Part shown: piece after piece, positions 23,316 to 32,580 of the stretch
Numbering within the stretch: the stretch's first letter is position 1
Layout: every line of letters starts with the position of its first letter
Assembly (NCBI GenBank): GCA_013298505.1
Contig: JAAFHY010000030.1
Span: forward strand, 1-34,304
Direction of reading: 5' to 3'
DNA: 34,304 nucleotides
Origin: Cytophagales bacterium
Lineage (GTDB): Bacteria; Bacteroidota; Bacteroidia; Cytophagales; Cyclobacteriaceae
The notes under the pieces: model-generated
What the model was told of the DNA's origin: nothing
What the model saw: only the letters and a program-made list of their open reading frames with translations
Databases searched by the model: none
Made by a program: the position numbers and the translations under genes

Positions 23316-25289
23316 ATGATTTTTCAGTTCCCGTCCTTTTTGTGGGCTCTTGCTTCGTTGGCGATTCCAATTATCATTCATCTTTTCAACTTCCGAAAAA
23401 CTACCCGCATTTATTTTTCTAACACCCGGTTTCTTAAACAAGTAAAGCAAGAGACTACCCAAAAAAGAAAAATTAAACAATACTTGGTGTTGGCATCACG
23501 CCTTTTGTTTTTGTTGTTTTTGGTGTTGGCGTTTGCACAACCTTTTATTCCGGCTGCCGAGCAAATTTCAGATCAAAAGAATGTAATTGTCTACTTAGAT
23601 AATTCACTCAGCATGTCCACGCCAGTGGCAGAAAAAACACGGGCGTTGGATGAGGCCATTGCACGCGTGGTAGAAATTTTAAATGTATTTCCAGAGGATG
23701 TTAATTACCAACTCATCACCAACGATTTTGCACCTTTTTCAAATTCATTTAAATCAAAAAGCCAAGTAATAGATTTTCTTTCGCAAGTCAGGCTATCATC
23801 AATAAGTCGAACGAGCCAAGAAATTGCCCAGCGGGTGCTTCGGAAAAATTGTACTTTTTTTTGGCTCTCCGATTTTCAACAATCTACTGCTGGAAAAAGC
23901 ATAAAACTAGATACTACGTTATTCACTAAGCTAATACCGATAAAATTTAATAAGCCTAGCAATGTGTTTATCGATACGGTTTCGCTGGCAAATCCCTTCG
24001 TAATTGGGGGCGAAAAAAATTCTATTCATGTTGGGTTTAGAAATAGTGGTGAAAAAAGGGTAGAGGGTTTGGTAACGAAATTGACAATTAACAACGTACA
24101 GACATCGGCTGCAACGATCAATATAGAACCCAATAGTTCAACTACTCTTTCCTTTGATTTGCCCAACTCACTAAGCGGCACCAGCAAAACTGTTGTAAGT
24201 TTTAGCGATTACCCGGTGAGTTTTGATAACGAATTTTATTTTGTCATTGACTATTCAACACGAGTTAATGTAATTGAGATAAAGGCAGAGAACGCAGTTA
24301 CTTCGGTAGAGCGGGTTTTTGGAAACAAAGAGTTGTTTGCGTTCAATAGTTTTTTGGCATCGAACCTCAACTACAGTTTATTGCAATCGGCCGATCTCGT
24401 TGTGGTAAACCAACTTGATAAACTTGATAAGCCATTGATTGCAGCGTTGAAATCTCTTACCGAATCAAATACAATTCTATTTATTCCAGGGGGCAAGCCA
24501 GATGTAGCATCGTATCGCGATTTGATTAAGCAACAAATAAAAGTAATCGAATCAGGTATCAACCAAGTCGCGCTCGATCAGCCAGATTTTAGCAATCCTT
24601 TTTTTAAAAACGTATTTGAAGAAAAAAGCCAACTAATGGCTATGCCTCTCGCTAGCCAACTCATTGATTGGGGCGCAGATCGCTCGGCTTACTTGAAATT
24701 TAAAGATGGTCGCCCGTTCCTTTCTCGTGTTGGAGCCATCTACCTAATGGCTTGCCCGCTTGTAAAAACCTACACCGATATTTCAGCTCATGCATTGTTT
24801 GTACCTATTATGTATAGATTAGCAGCCATCGCCAACCGCAGCGAGCAAACACACTATTATACTTTATCAAATCCAGTTGTTTCCATAAAGGCCGATAGTA
24901 TTAGTGGCGAAGAGCCGATTATAATGAAAGGCAAAATGGAGATCATACCTACGCAACGCAGAATCAACAATCGCATGGTATTGGAAGTGCCCAAGTACAT
25001 TGCTGATAAAGGGTTTTATTCGCTTATCTTTCGATCGGATACGCTCGGCACGATAGCCTATAATTTAGATAAGGCAGAGTCAATGTTAAATTGTTTAACC
25101 CCTGAGCAAGCAAAAGTGCAATTGGGTGGGCATGCATCCATATCTATTGTCGATAGCGGTAATGGGGCTAGTGACTTTAGCGCTGAAATAAAGGAAAAGT
25201 ATTTGGGTAAACCTTTATGGAAATATGCTTTGGTACTGGCATTGTTTTTCTTACTGGCAGAAGTACTTTTGTTGAGGTTTTTAAAGTAA
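23316..25289 (+). CDS. BatA-type membrane protein with vWA domain
   Basis: A large inner-membrane protein. It has an N-terminal BatA-type membrane region (FLWALASLAIPIIIHLFNF, residues 8-26, and TM2 at about 55-75), then a von Willebrand A domain starting at IVYLDNSLSMS (91-101), whose D-x-S-x-S metal motif is intact (Asp95). A long periplasmic beta-rich part follows, and a last TM (about 637-655, ALVLALFFLLAEVLLLRFL). Length 657 aa. Relatives are widespread in Bacteroidota and are usually linked to Bat operons, but no BatB-E genes are here. It heads a set of co-directional genes running to 28672. Confidence 0.85.
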   Translation: MIFQFPSFLWALASLAIPIIIHLFNFRKTTRIYFSNTRFLKQVKQETTQKRKIKQYLVLASRLLFLLFLVLAFAQPFIPAAEQISDQKNVIVYLDNSLSMSTPVAEKTRALDEAIARVVEILNVFPEDVNYQLITNDFAPFSNSFKSKSQVIDFLSQVRLSSISRTSQEIAQRVLRKNCTFFWLSDFQQSTAGKSIKLDTTLFTKLIPIKFNKPSNVFIDTVSLANPFVIGGEKNSIHVGFRNSGEKRVEGLVTKLTINNVQTSAATINIEPNSSTTLSFDLPNSLSGTSKTVVSFSDYPVSFDNEFYFVIDYSTRVNVIEIKAENAVTSVERVFGNKELFAFNSFLASNLNYSLLQSADLVVVNQLDKLDKPLIAALKSLTESNTILFIPGGKPDVASYRDLIKQQIKVIESGINQVALDQPDFSNPFFKNVFEEKSQLMAMPLASQLIDWGADRSAYLKFKDGRPFLSRVGAIYLMACPLVKTYTDISAHALFVPIMYRLAAIANRSEQTHYYTLSNPVVSIKADSISGEEPIIMKGKMEIIPTQRRINNRMVLEVPKYIADKGFYSLIFRSDTLGTIAYNLDKAESMLNCLTPEQAKVQLGGHASISIVDSGNGASDFSAEIKEKYLGKPLWKYALVLALFFLLAEVLLLRFLK

Positions 25290-25304
25290 TCGGCTAACTC
25301 ATGT

Positions 25305-25358
25305 TTGAACCGCATAGGCACATAGAACACATAGTCCTAAGCTCCAAGTTCTAATAAA
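25305..25358. repeat. Short reiterated ACATAG motif upstream of the dihydroorotase-like gene
   Basis: The gap holds GCATAGGCACATAGAACACATAG (in three CATAG steps, 7-8 bp apart) followed by GCTCCAAGTTC. It is one more of the degenerate repeats that fill gaps in this window. Confidence 0.4.
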
Positions 25359-26620
25359 ATGAAAATACTTATTCAATCCGCCAAAATCATCGCCAAGGGT
25401 TCGCCACATCATTTAAAGAAGCGCAATGTTCTTATTTCAAGTGGCCGCATTGCCGAAATTGGTGATAAAAACTATCAAGCTGATAAAGTAATCGATGCGG
25501 ATGGAATGATTTTAAGCGCGGGTTGGCTTGACTTAGGCGCTTACGTTGGAGATCCTGGGTTAGAGCACAAAGAAGATTTGGGTTCCATCGCTAAAGCTGC
25601 TGCCGCAGGAGGGTTTACTGAAATTGCGTTGCTGCCCAACACTCATCCAGCGGTGCAAACGAAAAACGAAATCAGCTACATTACGCAAGGCAACAACAAC
25701 CGCTTAGTTCAGTTCATCCCATGGCTGCCGTAACCAAGGGCTGTAAGGGCGAAGAACTAACCGAAATGATCGACTTGCACGAGGCAGGCGCAATGGCATT
25801 TACCGATGGACTTAAATCCATATGGCACACTGACTTATTTCTAAAATCACTTCAGTACATTCAAAAATTTGATGGACTGTTGATCGACCATGCTGAAGAT
25901 CATTGGCTCAGTCTTTTTGGGCAAATGCACGAAGGTATCAGCAGCACTTCGCTGGGGCTAAAGGGCATTCCGCGAATAGCAGAAGAAATTGCCATCAGAA
26001 AAAATATCGAACTGCTAGAATATGCCGGAGGCAGGCTTCACTTTGCCCGTGTCTCTACGGCACGCTCGTTAAAAATTATTAAGGCAGCAAAAAAGAAAGG
26101 ATTGATCGTTACGTGCGATGTGGCTTCCTACCAGCCATTACTTGAAGACAGTTTGCTTTCAGATTTTGATACCAATTATAAATTAAGTCCACCGCTGCGC
26201 GAAAAATCAGATAACGAGGCAATCATAAAAGCATTAAAAGAAGGAACAATTGATGTGATCTCTAGTGGCCATTTGCCACAAGATGAAGAAAGCAAATCGC
26301 TAGAGTTTGATCAGGCAGATGTAGGCATTATTAACCTTCAAACTTTTGCTTCACAACTTGCCATATTATCTAAATCTGTCGATATGGAAATGCTTATCGA
26401 AAAAGTGACTGCTGCACCGCGTAGATTGCTAAAAATCGAACAACCAAAAATTGAGGCTGACGAAAAAGCAAATCTGACTTTGTTTGATCCGCAAGCAAAT
26501 TGGATTTTTACTCCTAAAAATAATTTCTCAAAGTCGAAAAATTCTCCTTGGTTGGATAAAGAGTTAACAGGGAAAGCGGTGGCTGTCTTTAACAATAACA
26601 AACATTGGATTGATGTTTAG
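25359..26620 (+). pseudogene. Dihydroorotase-like protein, interrupted by a -1 frameshift
   Basis: Cyclic amidohydrolase family. The first frame (25359-25733) gives residues 1-124 and ends in LVQFIPWLP; the second (about 25718-26620) continues with PMAAVTKGCKGEELTEMIDL, the normal next part of the family. Restoring one C in the CCC run at 25718-25720 joins them to about 420 aa, the usual length. Zinc ligands of true dihydroorotases are largely missing: the H-x-H of strand 1 is replaced in LDLGAYVGDPGLEHKEDL, and the final Asp of the ATDHAPH-like motif is replaced in VISSGHLPQDEE. HAED is kept. So it resembles the non-catalytic class that partners aspartate carbamoyltransferase. Shift could be real or an assembly error. 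Confidence 0.85.
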
Positions 26621-27149
26621 TCGCCTTTCGCCCATTACTGCAGTGCCACTTCGCAACGGCATCATAGCTGGCCTGCTCGGCTTCTTTTTGTTGGTGGCTC
26701 TTTATTTTATGGGCAGGCATCCTTTTCTATTCATGCTCTATTTTGATTTTAGAATACTGATGTTTGCTGTTTTTATGACGCTTACACTAAAAGAAATACG
26801 AGATGCCCATCAAGAAGGTATTATCTTTTTTTGGCAGGGCATGATCGCTAACTTCGTATTTACGGTTTTGTTCGCTATTGTCACCAGCGCACTCATTTGG
26901 CTTTTGTGTATTCTATATGCTCCCTTTTTGTCGAATTATATTGTTACTGCGCTAGCGCAAATGAAGGAATTACCAGCAGAAGTCATTATCCGAATAGGAA
27001 AAGATGCACACGAAAGTAATTTAAGCACACTGGCCGCTACTAATGGATATACGCTGGCCAAACACTATTTTTGGCAAACGTTTGTCATTAGTTTTTTCAT
27101 TAGCATAATAATATCAGTAATTTTAAGACGTCAACCTAAAAACAACTAA
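26613..27149 (+). CDS. Small four-helix membrane protein, DUF4199-like
   Basis: A 178-aa integral membrane protein with about four hydrophobic segments (GIIAGLLGFFLLVALYFM, FLFMLYFDFRILMFAVFMTL, IANFVFTVLFAIVTSALIWL and FVISFFISIIISVIL) and a soluble loop before the last one. The fold pattern and neighbourhood fit DUF4199; the function is unknown. ATG 26613 is preferred over TTG 26610. It overlaps the end of the dihydroorotase-like frame by 8 bp, so coupling is likely. Confidence 0.7.
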   Translation: MFSRLSPITAVPLRNGIIAGLLGFFLLVALYFMGRHPFLFMLYFDFRILMFAVFMTLTLKEIRDAHQEGIIFFWQGMIANFVFTVLFAIVTSALIWLLCILYAPFLSNYIVTALAQMKELPAEVIIRIGKDAHESNLSTLAATNGYTLAKHYFWQTFVISFFISIIISVILRRQPKNN

Positions 27150-27151
27150 TT

Positions 27152-27706
27152 ATGGAAGAAACAACTACACCTCAAGCAACCTTACTTCAACACGCTGCCA
27201 AATGGGGAGCAATTTTAGGAATAGGAAGTATCGTACTAACCATTTTGCTTTACGCGATAGATTACACACTTCTGGCAAATTGGAAAATGATATTGCTGCT
27301 ACTAGTCTTTTTGGGTTTGGTAGTTTATGCGGGTATCAATTACCGAAATCAAATCGGTGGTTTTATGAGTTACGGAAAGGCATTTCAACATGGGTTTGTT
27401 ACGTTTGCCGTGATGGGAGTAATTGCTACGATTTTTAATATTGTTTTATATGAAGTAATAGACCCAGAGTTGCCAGCTAAACTTACCGAAGTATCGGTAG
27501 AGAATGCCCAAAAAATGATGGAGAGTTTTGGTGTGCCAGAAGATCAAATGGACAAAGCCATTGAAGATGCTAAAACGAGAGGAGCGGATCAATTCTCTGT
27601 CATGGGCGCATTAAAAGGTTATCCTATCGCACTTATTTTTTACGCAATACTATCTTTGATTAGTGCACTTATTGTGAAGAAGAACGAACCCGAAGAATTG
27701 ATGTAA
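27152..27706 (+). CDS. DUF4199 domain-containing membrane protein
   Basis: A 184-aa inner-membrane protein with four predicted segments: GAILGIGSIVLTILLYAIDY, MILLLLVFLGLVVYAGI, HGFVTFAVMGVIATIFNIVL and the last IALIFYAILSLISALIVKK. Characteristic DUF4199 features are the motif GGFMSYGKAFQHG and the soluble helical loop with VPEDQMDKAIEDAKTRG. Length and order of parts match the family, whose role is unknown. It follows its probable paralogue by 2 bp and precedes the GT2 gene by 3 bp, an order often seen in this phylum. Confidence 0.88.
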   Translation: MEETTTPQATLLQHAAKWGAILGIGSIVLTILLYAIDYTLLANWKMILLLLVFLGLVVYAGINYRNQIGGFMSYGKAFQHGFVTFAVMGVIATIFNIVLYEVIDPELPAKLTEVSVENAQKMMESFGVPEDQMDKAIEDAKTRGADQFSVMGALKGYPIALIFYAILSLISALIVKKNEPEELM

Positions 27707-27709
27707 TTG

Positions 27710-28672
27710 ATGGACATATCCATAATCATTCCTGCCAAAGACGAGGAAGAATCAATACCCGAATTATGTACTTGGATTACCCGTGTGATGGCCTCACACG
27801 GCTTTTCGTATGAAGTTATTTTTATTGACGATGGCAGCAGCGATGGAACATGGGCCGAGATAAAAAAAGTAAACCAAGCTAATCCTTCTTTTAAAGGATT
27901 TCAGTTTAACAGAAACTTTGGCAAATCTGCCGCCTTGCATACCGGCTTTAAAGCAGCAGAAGGCGAGGTGGTCATTACCATGGATGCCGATTTGCAAGAT
28001 AGCCCCGATGAAATACCAGAACTTTATAAGCTAATCAAAGATCAAAAATTTCAGTTGGTAAGCGGCTGGAAGAAAAAACGCCACGACCCGATTTCAAAAA
28101 CATTGCCTTCTAAGTTTTTCAATTATGTAACACGAAAGATTTCGGGCATTTATTTACACGATTTTAATTGTGGGTTGAAAGCCTATCATCATTCGGTTAT
28201 AAAAAATATTACAGTCTATGGCGAAATGCACCGCTACATACCCGTGCTGGCCAAATGGGCTGGCTTTACAAAAATTACCGAAAAGGTAGTAGAACACCGC
28301 GAGCGTAAATATGGCGTAAGCAAATTTGGATGGGAACGTTTTGTAAGAGGCTTCCTCGATCTGCTCACCATTACTTTTGTGGGTCGCTTTGCACAGCGCC
28401 CCATGCACTTTTTTGGAGCTTGGGGTATTGTTTCGTTTCTGATTGGTTTTGGCTTTACACTCAAAATTTTTTGGGATAAGCTAGATTCGCTCTTTATCTC
28501 AAAAATCCCTCTTAAACGAGAGGTGGTTGAGCAGCCTATTTTTTACTTGGCACTGGTAGCATTGGTAATTGGCGTACAGCTTTTTCTTACTGGTTTTATT
28601 GCCGAGTTGTTGGCTCGCCAGTCAGTCTCTAAAAAGAATTACCTCGTAATTGAGAAAGTAGGCCTCGATTAG
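27710..28672 (+). CDS. GT2 family glycosyltransferase with C-terminal membrane anchor
   Basis: An inverting glycosyltransferase of the DPM/ArnC/GtrB type that likely transfers a sugar from a nucleotide donor to a polyprenyl phosphate at the inner membrane. The GT-A fold shows IIIPAKDEEESIPEL (5-19), the donor motif DDGSSDGT (40-47) and the metal motif MDADLQDSPDE (91-101). Two C-terminal TMs lie at about 230-252 and 275-300 (FYLALVALVIGVQLFLTGFI). Length 320 aa. ATG 27710 is preferred over TTG 27707. It closes the DUF4199 gene set. Confidence 0.9.
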   Translation: MDISIIIPAKDEEESIPELCTWITRVMASHGFSYEVIFIDDGSSDGTWAEIKKVNQANPSFKGFQFNRNFGKSAALHTGFKAAEGEVVITMDADLQDSPDEIPELYKLIKDQKFQLVSGWKKKRHDPISKTLPSKFFNYVTRKISGIYLHDFNCGLKAYHHSVIKNITVYGEMHRYIPVLAKWAGFTKITEKVVEHRERKYGVSKFGWERFVRGFLDLLTITFVGRFAQRPMHFFGAWGIVSFLIGFGFTLKIFWDKLDSLFISKIPLKREVVEQPIFYLALVALVIGVQLFLTGFIAELLARQSVSKKNYLVIEKVGLD

Positions 28673-28691
28673 AACTTCAGGTCAGTTAGCC

Positions 28692-28722
28692 CTTGATAGT
28701 ATCTTAAAATTAAATCTGTTTG
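28692..28722 (+). promoter_or_regulatory. Candidate promoter of the TonB-dependent receptor gene
   Basis: CTTG (28692-28695), exactly 19 nt, then TCTGTTTG (28715-28722), which matches TAnnTTTG except for one base. It leaves a leader of about 50 nt before ATG 28776. Confidence 0.5.
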
Positions 28723-28775
28723 TTAGCGAAACAATTTGCCCTTTTTTTCGCTTTATGTTCTTTTAAAACCTCTTC

Positions 28776-31184
28776 ATGCAACGACTTTTACTGCTTCTAT
28801 TAGCTACTTTATCGCTATGCCAGCTAAGCGCTCAATCAGCTTCTAAATTCACCATTAGTGGATACATTAAAGATGCCACCAACGGAGAGGCATTGATTGG
28901 TGCCACCGTTTACATTTCCGAAATTCAGTCTGGCGGTGTAACCAACGAGTATGGTTTTTTTTCTATCACGCTTCCCTCAGCTACTTACACGGTAAACATG
29001 AGCTATGTTGGTTATGCAACCATTAACAAATCGGTGTTGCTCGATAAAAATATTCGCATCGACATCGAATTGCAACCCGAAGCCTCGCAATTGCAGGAGG
29101 TAGTAGTGCAGGCAGAACTAGAGCAAGCCAACGTGCAAAATTTGGAGATGAGTACCAATAAACTCGAAATAAGAACCATTCAAAAGATCCCAGCTTTCTT
29201 AGGTGAAGTAGACATCATCAAAAGTTTGCAGTTGTTGCCCGGTGTAAGCACGGTAGGCGAGGGGGCTAGTGGGTTTAACGTGCGAGGTGGCAGCGTAGGG
29301 CAGAATTTGATTTTGTTAGACGAAGCACCGGTTTATAACTCATCGCATTTGTTGGGTTTCTTTTCCGTATTTAACCCCGATGCAGTAAAAGATGTGAAAC
29401 TCTACAAGGGTGGCATTCCGTCTCGCTATGGCGGAAGACTCTCGTCATTGTTAGATGTACGCATGAAGGAAGGCAACAGCAAAAAAACAGAAATTACAGG
29501 CGGGATCGGAACCATTTTTAGTCGCATCGCTGTAGAAGCGCCTATTATTAAAGACAAGGCATCATTTATAGTTGCATTACGCAGATCGTACATTGATATT
29601 TTGGCAAGGCCTTTCGTAAAGCTATTGCAAGATGGAGGCGCATTGAATTTTTACGATATCACCTTAAAAGCCAACTACAATATCAATCCAAAAAACAGAG
29701 TTTATCTATCGGGTTATTTTGGGCGCGACAATTTTAAATTTGATCGCGGTCAAGGTTTTAGCTGGGGCAACGCAACAGGCACACTACGGTGGAATCACAT
29801 TTTCAACGATCGGTTGTTTTCTAATTTCACGGCTGTATACAGCAATTACGATTACAGCTTGCAGTTTGGACGAGACGAAAAGGATTCTTTCAAATGGAAC
29901 TCATTGATTTCTAACTACATCTTAAAGCCTCAATTTACTTACTTCATCAACAGCAACAACGAATTGAATTTTGGTGCAGAAGCAATATACTACAACTTTG
30001 AGCCTGCCAATGCAGTGGGGGTAAGCAATGGCGTACCAACCGATGTGAGTATCCCAAAAAAATATAACCTCGAAACATCGTTATACATCAGTAATTCGCA
30101 AAAAATTACTCCTGCATTTTCTATTGACTATGGGTTGAGGTATTCGTTATTCAATTCATTTGGCCCCGACTCTACTTATACCTACAGCAACGAATTGCCA
30201 GGTAATAAAAGGTTGCCCGTTAGAGCACAGTATCGTAAAAGTGGTGAAGTCATTGCCACCTATGGAAATTTTGAACCGCGCGTTTCTTTTAAAGTGCAAG
30301 CTACCCCCACCTCTTCTATAAAAGGAAGTTACAATAGAATGGTGCAGTACCTGCATTTGATTTCCAATACCACTGCTTCAAATCCGCTAGACGTGTGGAA
30401 TCCTAGTTCTGAAAACATTAAACCTCAATTGGGAGATCAATATACGCTCGGTTGGTTTAAAGATATTGGTCCTACTCGTCAGTACGAGTTATCCCTAGAA
30501 GTTTATTGGCGTTATAATCAAAATCAGGTCGACTACATTAACAATGCAGACTTATTAATTAACCGATACTTAGAGGGAGATCTTATAGCAGGCGAAGGGA
30601 GATCTTATGGTTTAGAAACTTACTTTCAGAAGAAAACAGGCCGCCTTACGGGATGGGTTAGTTACACGCTTGGAAGATCGGAGCTAAAAGTAGATGGAAT
30701 AAATTTTAATCCGAACGATCCATTACGAAAAGGTAATTGGTTTCCTACGCGCTTCAACCAAACACACAATTTAAAAATTGCGGCATTTTATGAAATCAAT
30801 AAACGCTGGTCGTTCTCTGCCGATTTTATTTATACATCAGGAACGCCAGCTACTTTTCCAACCTCTCGGGCGGTTGTGCAAGGTATTGTTGTTCCTTATA
30901 ATGCAAACGAATCGCGCGGCAACGTAAACTTGCCCGATTACCACCGCTTAGATATTTCTTTCAGGCTTGAAGGAAAGAAGCAAAAGAATGGCAAAGACAG
31001 AAAGAATAGCGACTACTGGGTATTCGGGCTTTATAATGTTTACGCTAGGGAAAATCCTTTTTCCATTTATTTTTCGCAAAGCGATAAACGCGTGTTGGCA
31101 GGCCAACCAATTACTTCGCAAGCAACTCAGTTGGCGATTATTGGCACCATTGTTCCATCGGTTTCTTATAATTTCAAATTTTGA
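28776..31184 (+). CDS. TonB-dependent receptor with CarboxypepD_reg-like N-terminal domain
   Basis: An outer-membrane active importer driven by TonB-ExbBD. Signal peptide MQRLLLLLLATLSLCQLSAQ; CarboxypepD_reg-like beta-sandwich at about 25-110 (ISGYIKDATNGEALIGATVY and the closing VVVQAE); plug at about 125-235 (LPGVSTVGEGASGFNVRGG, LILLDEAPVYN, DVKLYKGGIPSRYGGRLSS); then a beta barrel ending in SVSYNFKF with a terminal Phe, as required for Bam recognition. Length of 802 aa is average-small. Partner DUF4249 lipoprotein follows after 5 bp. Ligand unknown; this subfamily is not the classical SusC/SusD pair. Confidence 0.93.
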   Translation: MQRLLLLLLATLSLCQLSAQSASKFTISGYIKDATNGEALIGATVYISEIQSGGVTNEYGFFSITLPSATYTVNMSYVGYATINKSVLLDKNIRIDIELQPEASQLQEVVVQAELEQANVQNLEMSTNKLEIRTIQKIPAFLGEVDIIKSLQLLPGVSTVGEGASGFNVRGGSVGQNLILLDEAPVYNSSHLLGFFSVFNPDAVKDVKLYKGGIPSRYGGRLSSLLDVRMKEGNSKKTEITGGIGTIFSRIAVEAPIIKDKASFIVALRRSYIDILARPFVKLLQDGGALNFYDITLKANYNINPKNRVYLSGYFGRDNFKFDRGQGFSWGNATGTLRWNHIFNDRLFSNFTAVYSNYDYSLQFGRDEKDSFKWNSLISNYILKPQFTYFINSNNELNFGAEAIYYNFEPANAVGVSNGVPTDVSIPKKYNLETSLYISNSQKITPAFSIDYGLRYSLFNSFGPDSTYTYSNELPGNKRLPVRAQYRKSGEVIATYGNFEPRVSFKVQATPTSSIKGSYNRMVQYLHLISNTTASNPLDVWNPSSENIKPQLGDQYTLGWFKDIGPTRQYELSLEVYWRYNQNQVDYINNADLLINRYLEGDLIAGEGRSYGLETYFQKKTGRLTGWVSYTLGRSELKVDGINFNPNDPLRKGNWFPTRFNQTHNLKIAAFYEINKRWSFSADFIYTSGTPATFPTSRAVVQGIVVPYNANESRGNVNLPDYHRLDISFRLEGKKQKNGKDRKNSDYWVFGLYNVYARENPFSIYFSQSDKRVLAGQPITSQATQLAIIGTIVPSVSYNFKF

Positions 31185-31189
31185 TCACT

Positions 31190-32152
31190 ATGAAAAATCT
31201 GATCTATATAATTCTATTTGTTAGCAGTGCTCTTTCTTTGTTCTCGTGTGAGACTAAAATTAATCCTGAGTTGGAAAGTGCTGTGCCAGTATTAGTTGTC
31301 GATGCATGGTTGACTAACAAACCCGGCAACCAAACTATCATACTTACAAAAACACAACCTTATTTCGATTCAAGCACTCCGCCACCTGTTACGGGTGCTA
31401 CAGTAACGGTAACTGACAATAGCAACAAAGTGTTTGCTTTTGTAGAAGACTTGGCAAAACCTGGCTACTATGTTTGGACTCCTGTTGGTAATGAATTAAT
31501 CGGAGTGGTGGGAACTTCATATAAGTTATCCATTCAAACTGCGGGAGAAACATATTCAGCCGAATCGCGAATGGGACCAACAACTGCGGTTGACAGTATC
31601 ACCTTTAAGAAAAATGAACCAACACAACAAAATCCAGATTTTTACAGAGGTCAGTTTTTTGCAAAAGATGTGTTAGGTAAAGGCGATACCTATTGGATAC
31701 GCACATATAAAAACGGAGCTCTTCTTAACAAGCCCAACGATATTAATGTAGCTTATGATGCAGGTTTTGATTCGGGGGGCAGCTTCTTCAGCAGAATGGG
31801 TAAATCCAGAGATGGGCTGCGCGATTCAGCGATTCTCGTAGATTTTATTCCACCGATTCGTGGAAGAATAAATCCGAGCGATAAAGACGCCAACGATAAA
31901 GTACTGTCTCCCTACCTTCCAGGCGATTCTGTCTATGTCGAAATTCATTCAATCACTACTCCTGCTTTTAATTATTTGCAAGAGGTAAGTATTCAAACCA
32001 ATCGGCCGGGTGGCTTCTCTGAATTGTTTGCAAGACCGATCGCTAACGTATCTACCAATATGGTGAACAGTAATCCCAACGGAAAAAAGGCACTTGGTTT
32101 TTTTAACGTTGCGGCAGTATCGGGTAAAGGGCAGAAGTTTATACAGAAGTGA
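31190..32152 (+). CDS. DUF4249 lipoprotein, partner of the TonB-dependent receptor
   Basis: A surface or periplasmic lipoprotein with signal MKNLIYIILFVSSALSLFSC (Cys20 lipidated) and a DUF4249 beta-rich body (VLVVDAWLTNKPGNQTIIL, GATVTVTDNSNKVFAF, SVYVEIHSITTPAFNYL). Length 320 aa. Its place directly after the receptor is the usual arrangement, so it probably helps capture the receptor's ligand in the way SusD does for SusC. ATG 31190 gives the clean signal peptide; the in-frame TTG at 31181 overlaps the receptor stop. Its stop overlaps the next ATG (TGATG). Confidence 0.88.
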   Translation: MKNLIYIILFVSSALSLFSCETKINPELESAVPVLVVDAWLTNKPGNQTIILTKTQPYFDSSTPPPVTGATVTVTDNSNKVFAFVEDLAKPGYYVWTPVGNELIGVVGTSYKLSIQTAGETYSAESRMGPTTAVDSITFKKNEPTQQNPDFYRGQFFAKDVLGKGDTYWIRTYKNGALLNKPNDINVAYDAGFDSGGSFFSRMGKSRDGLRDSAILVDFIPPIRGRINPSDKDANDKVLSPYLPGDSVYVEIHSITTPAFNYLQEVSIQTNRPGGFSELFARPIANVSTNMVNSNPNGKKALGFFNVAAVSGKGQKFIQK

Positions 32153-32532
32153 TGGGGTTACAGTTCATAGTTTTATCAGCCCGATTTGCTATTTGCCAAT
32201 TGAAGCAGGATGAACCATTACCTACATGGGTATATCAATCCTCATTTTATTCTATTTCGAAAACGTCCGATGAACTTTCGGTAATTTGCGAAGAGCAGTT
32301 AGCGTCAAAGGACATAAAGAAAAGTGTAGGCTGGCGATTACTTAAAATCAATGCAGAGCTTGATCTTTCACTAATTGGTATTACGGCTCGTTTTTCTACG
32401 GCCTTGGCAAATGCAGGCGTTAACCTTTCGGTGATTGCTACTTACAACACCGATTATATTTTGGTGGAAGAAGCCAAATTAGAAATAGCCATCCACGCAT
32501 TAAAGAATGCCGGTTTTGATATTGGCAAATAG
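32152..32532 (+). CDS. ACT-domain protein
   Basis: A 126-aa protein with an ACT-type ligand-binding domain of the ACT_7 kind, common as a stand-alone gene in bacteria. Features: LPTWVYQSSFYSISKTSDELSVICEEQLA, then LIGITARFSTALANAGVNLSVIATYNTDYILVEE, the typical second half with the glycine-asparagine turn. No catalytic motif; such proteins are thought to bind amino acids or related small molecules. Its ATG overlaps the lipoprotein stop by one base, indicating coupling. Convergent with the DinB-like gene over 48 bp. Confidence 0.82.
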   Translation: MGLQFIVLSARFAICQLKQDEPLPTWVYQSSFYSISKTSDELSVICEEQLASKDIKKSVGWRLLKINAELDLSLIGITARFSTALANAGVNLSVIATYNTDYILVEEAKLEIAIHALKNAGFDIGK

Positions 32533-32580
32533 TGGCAATATTTCGGTATTCCAGGCTCGTGCCAATTCGAGGTATTCTCT

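Noticed and set aside
25359-25733. Independent small 124-aa protein
   Set aside because: Its sequence is the N-terminal third of the dihydroorotase family and continues in the next frame.
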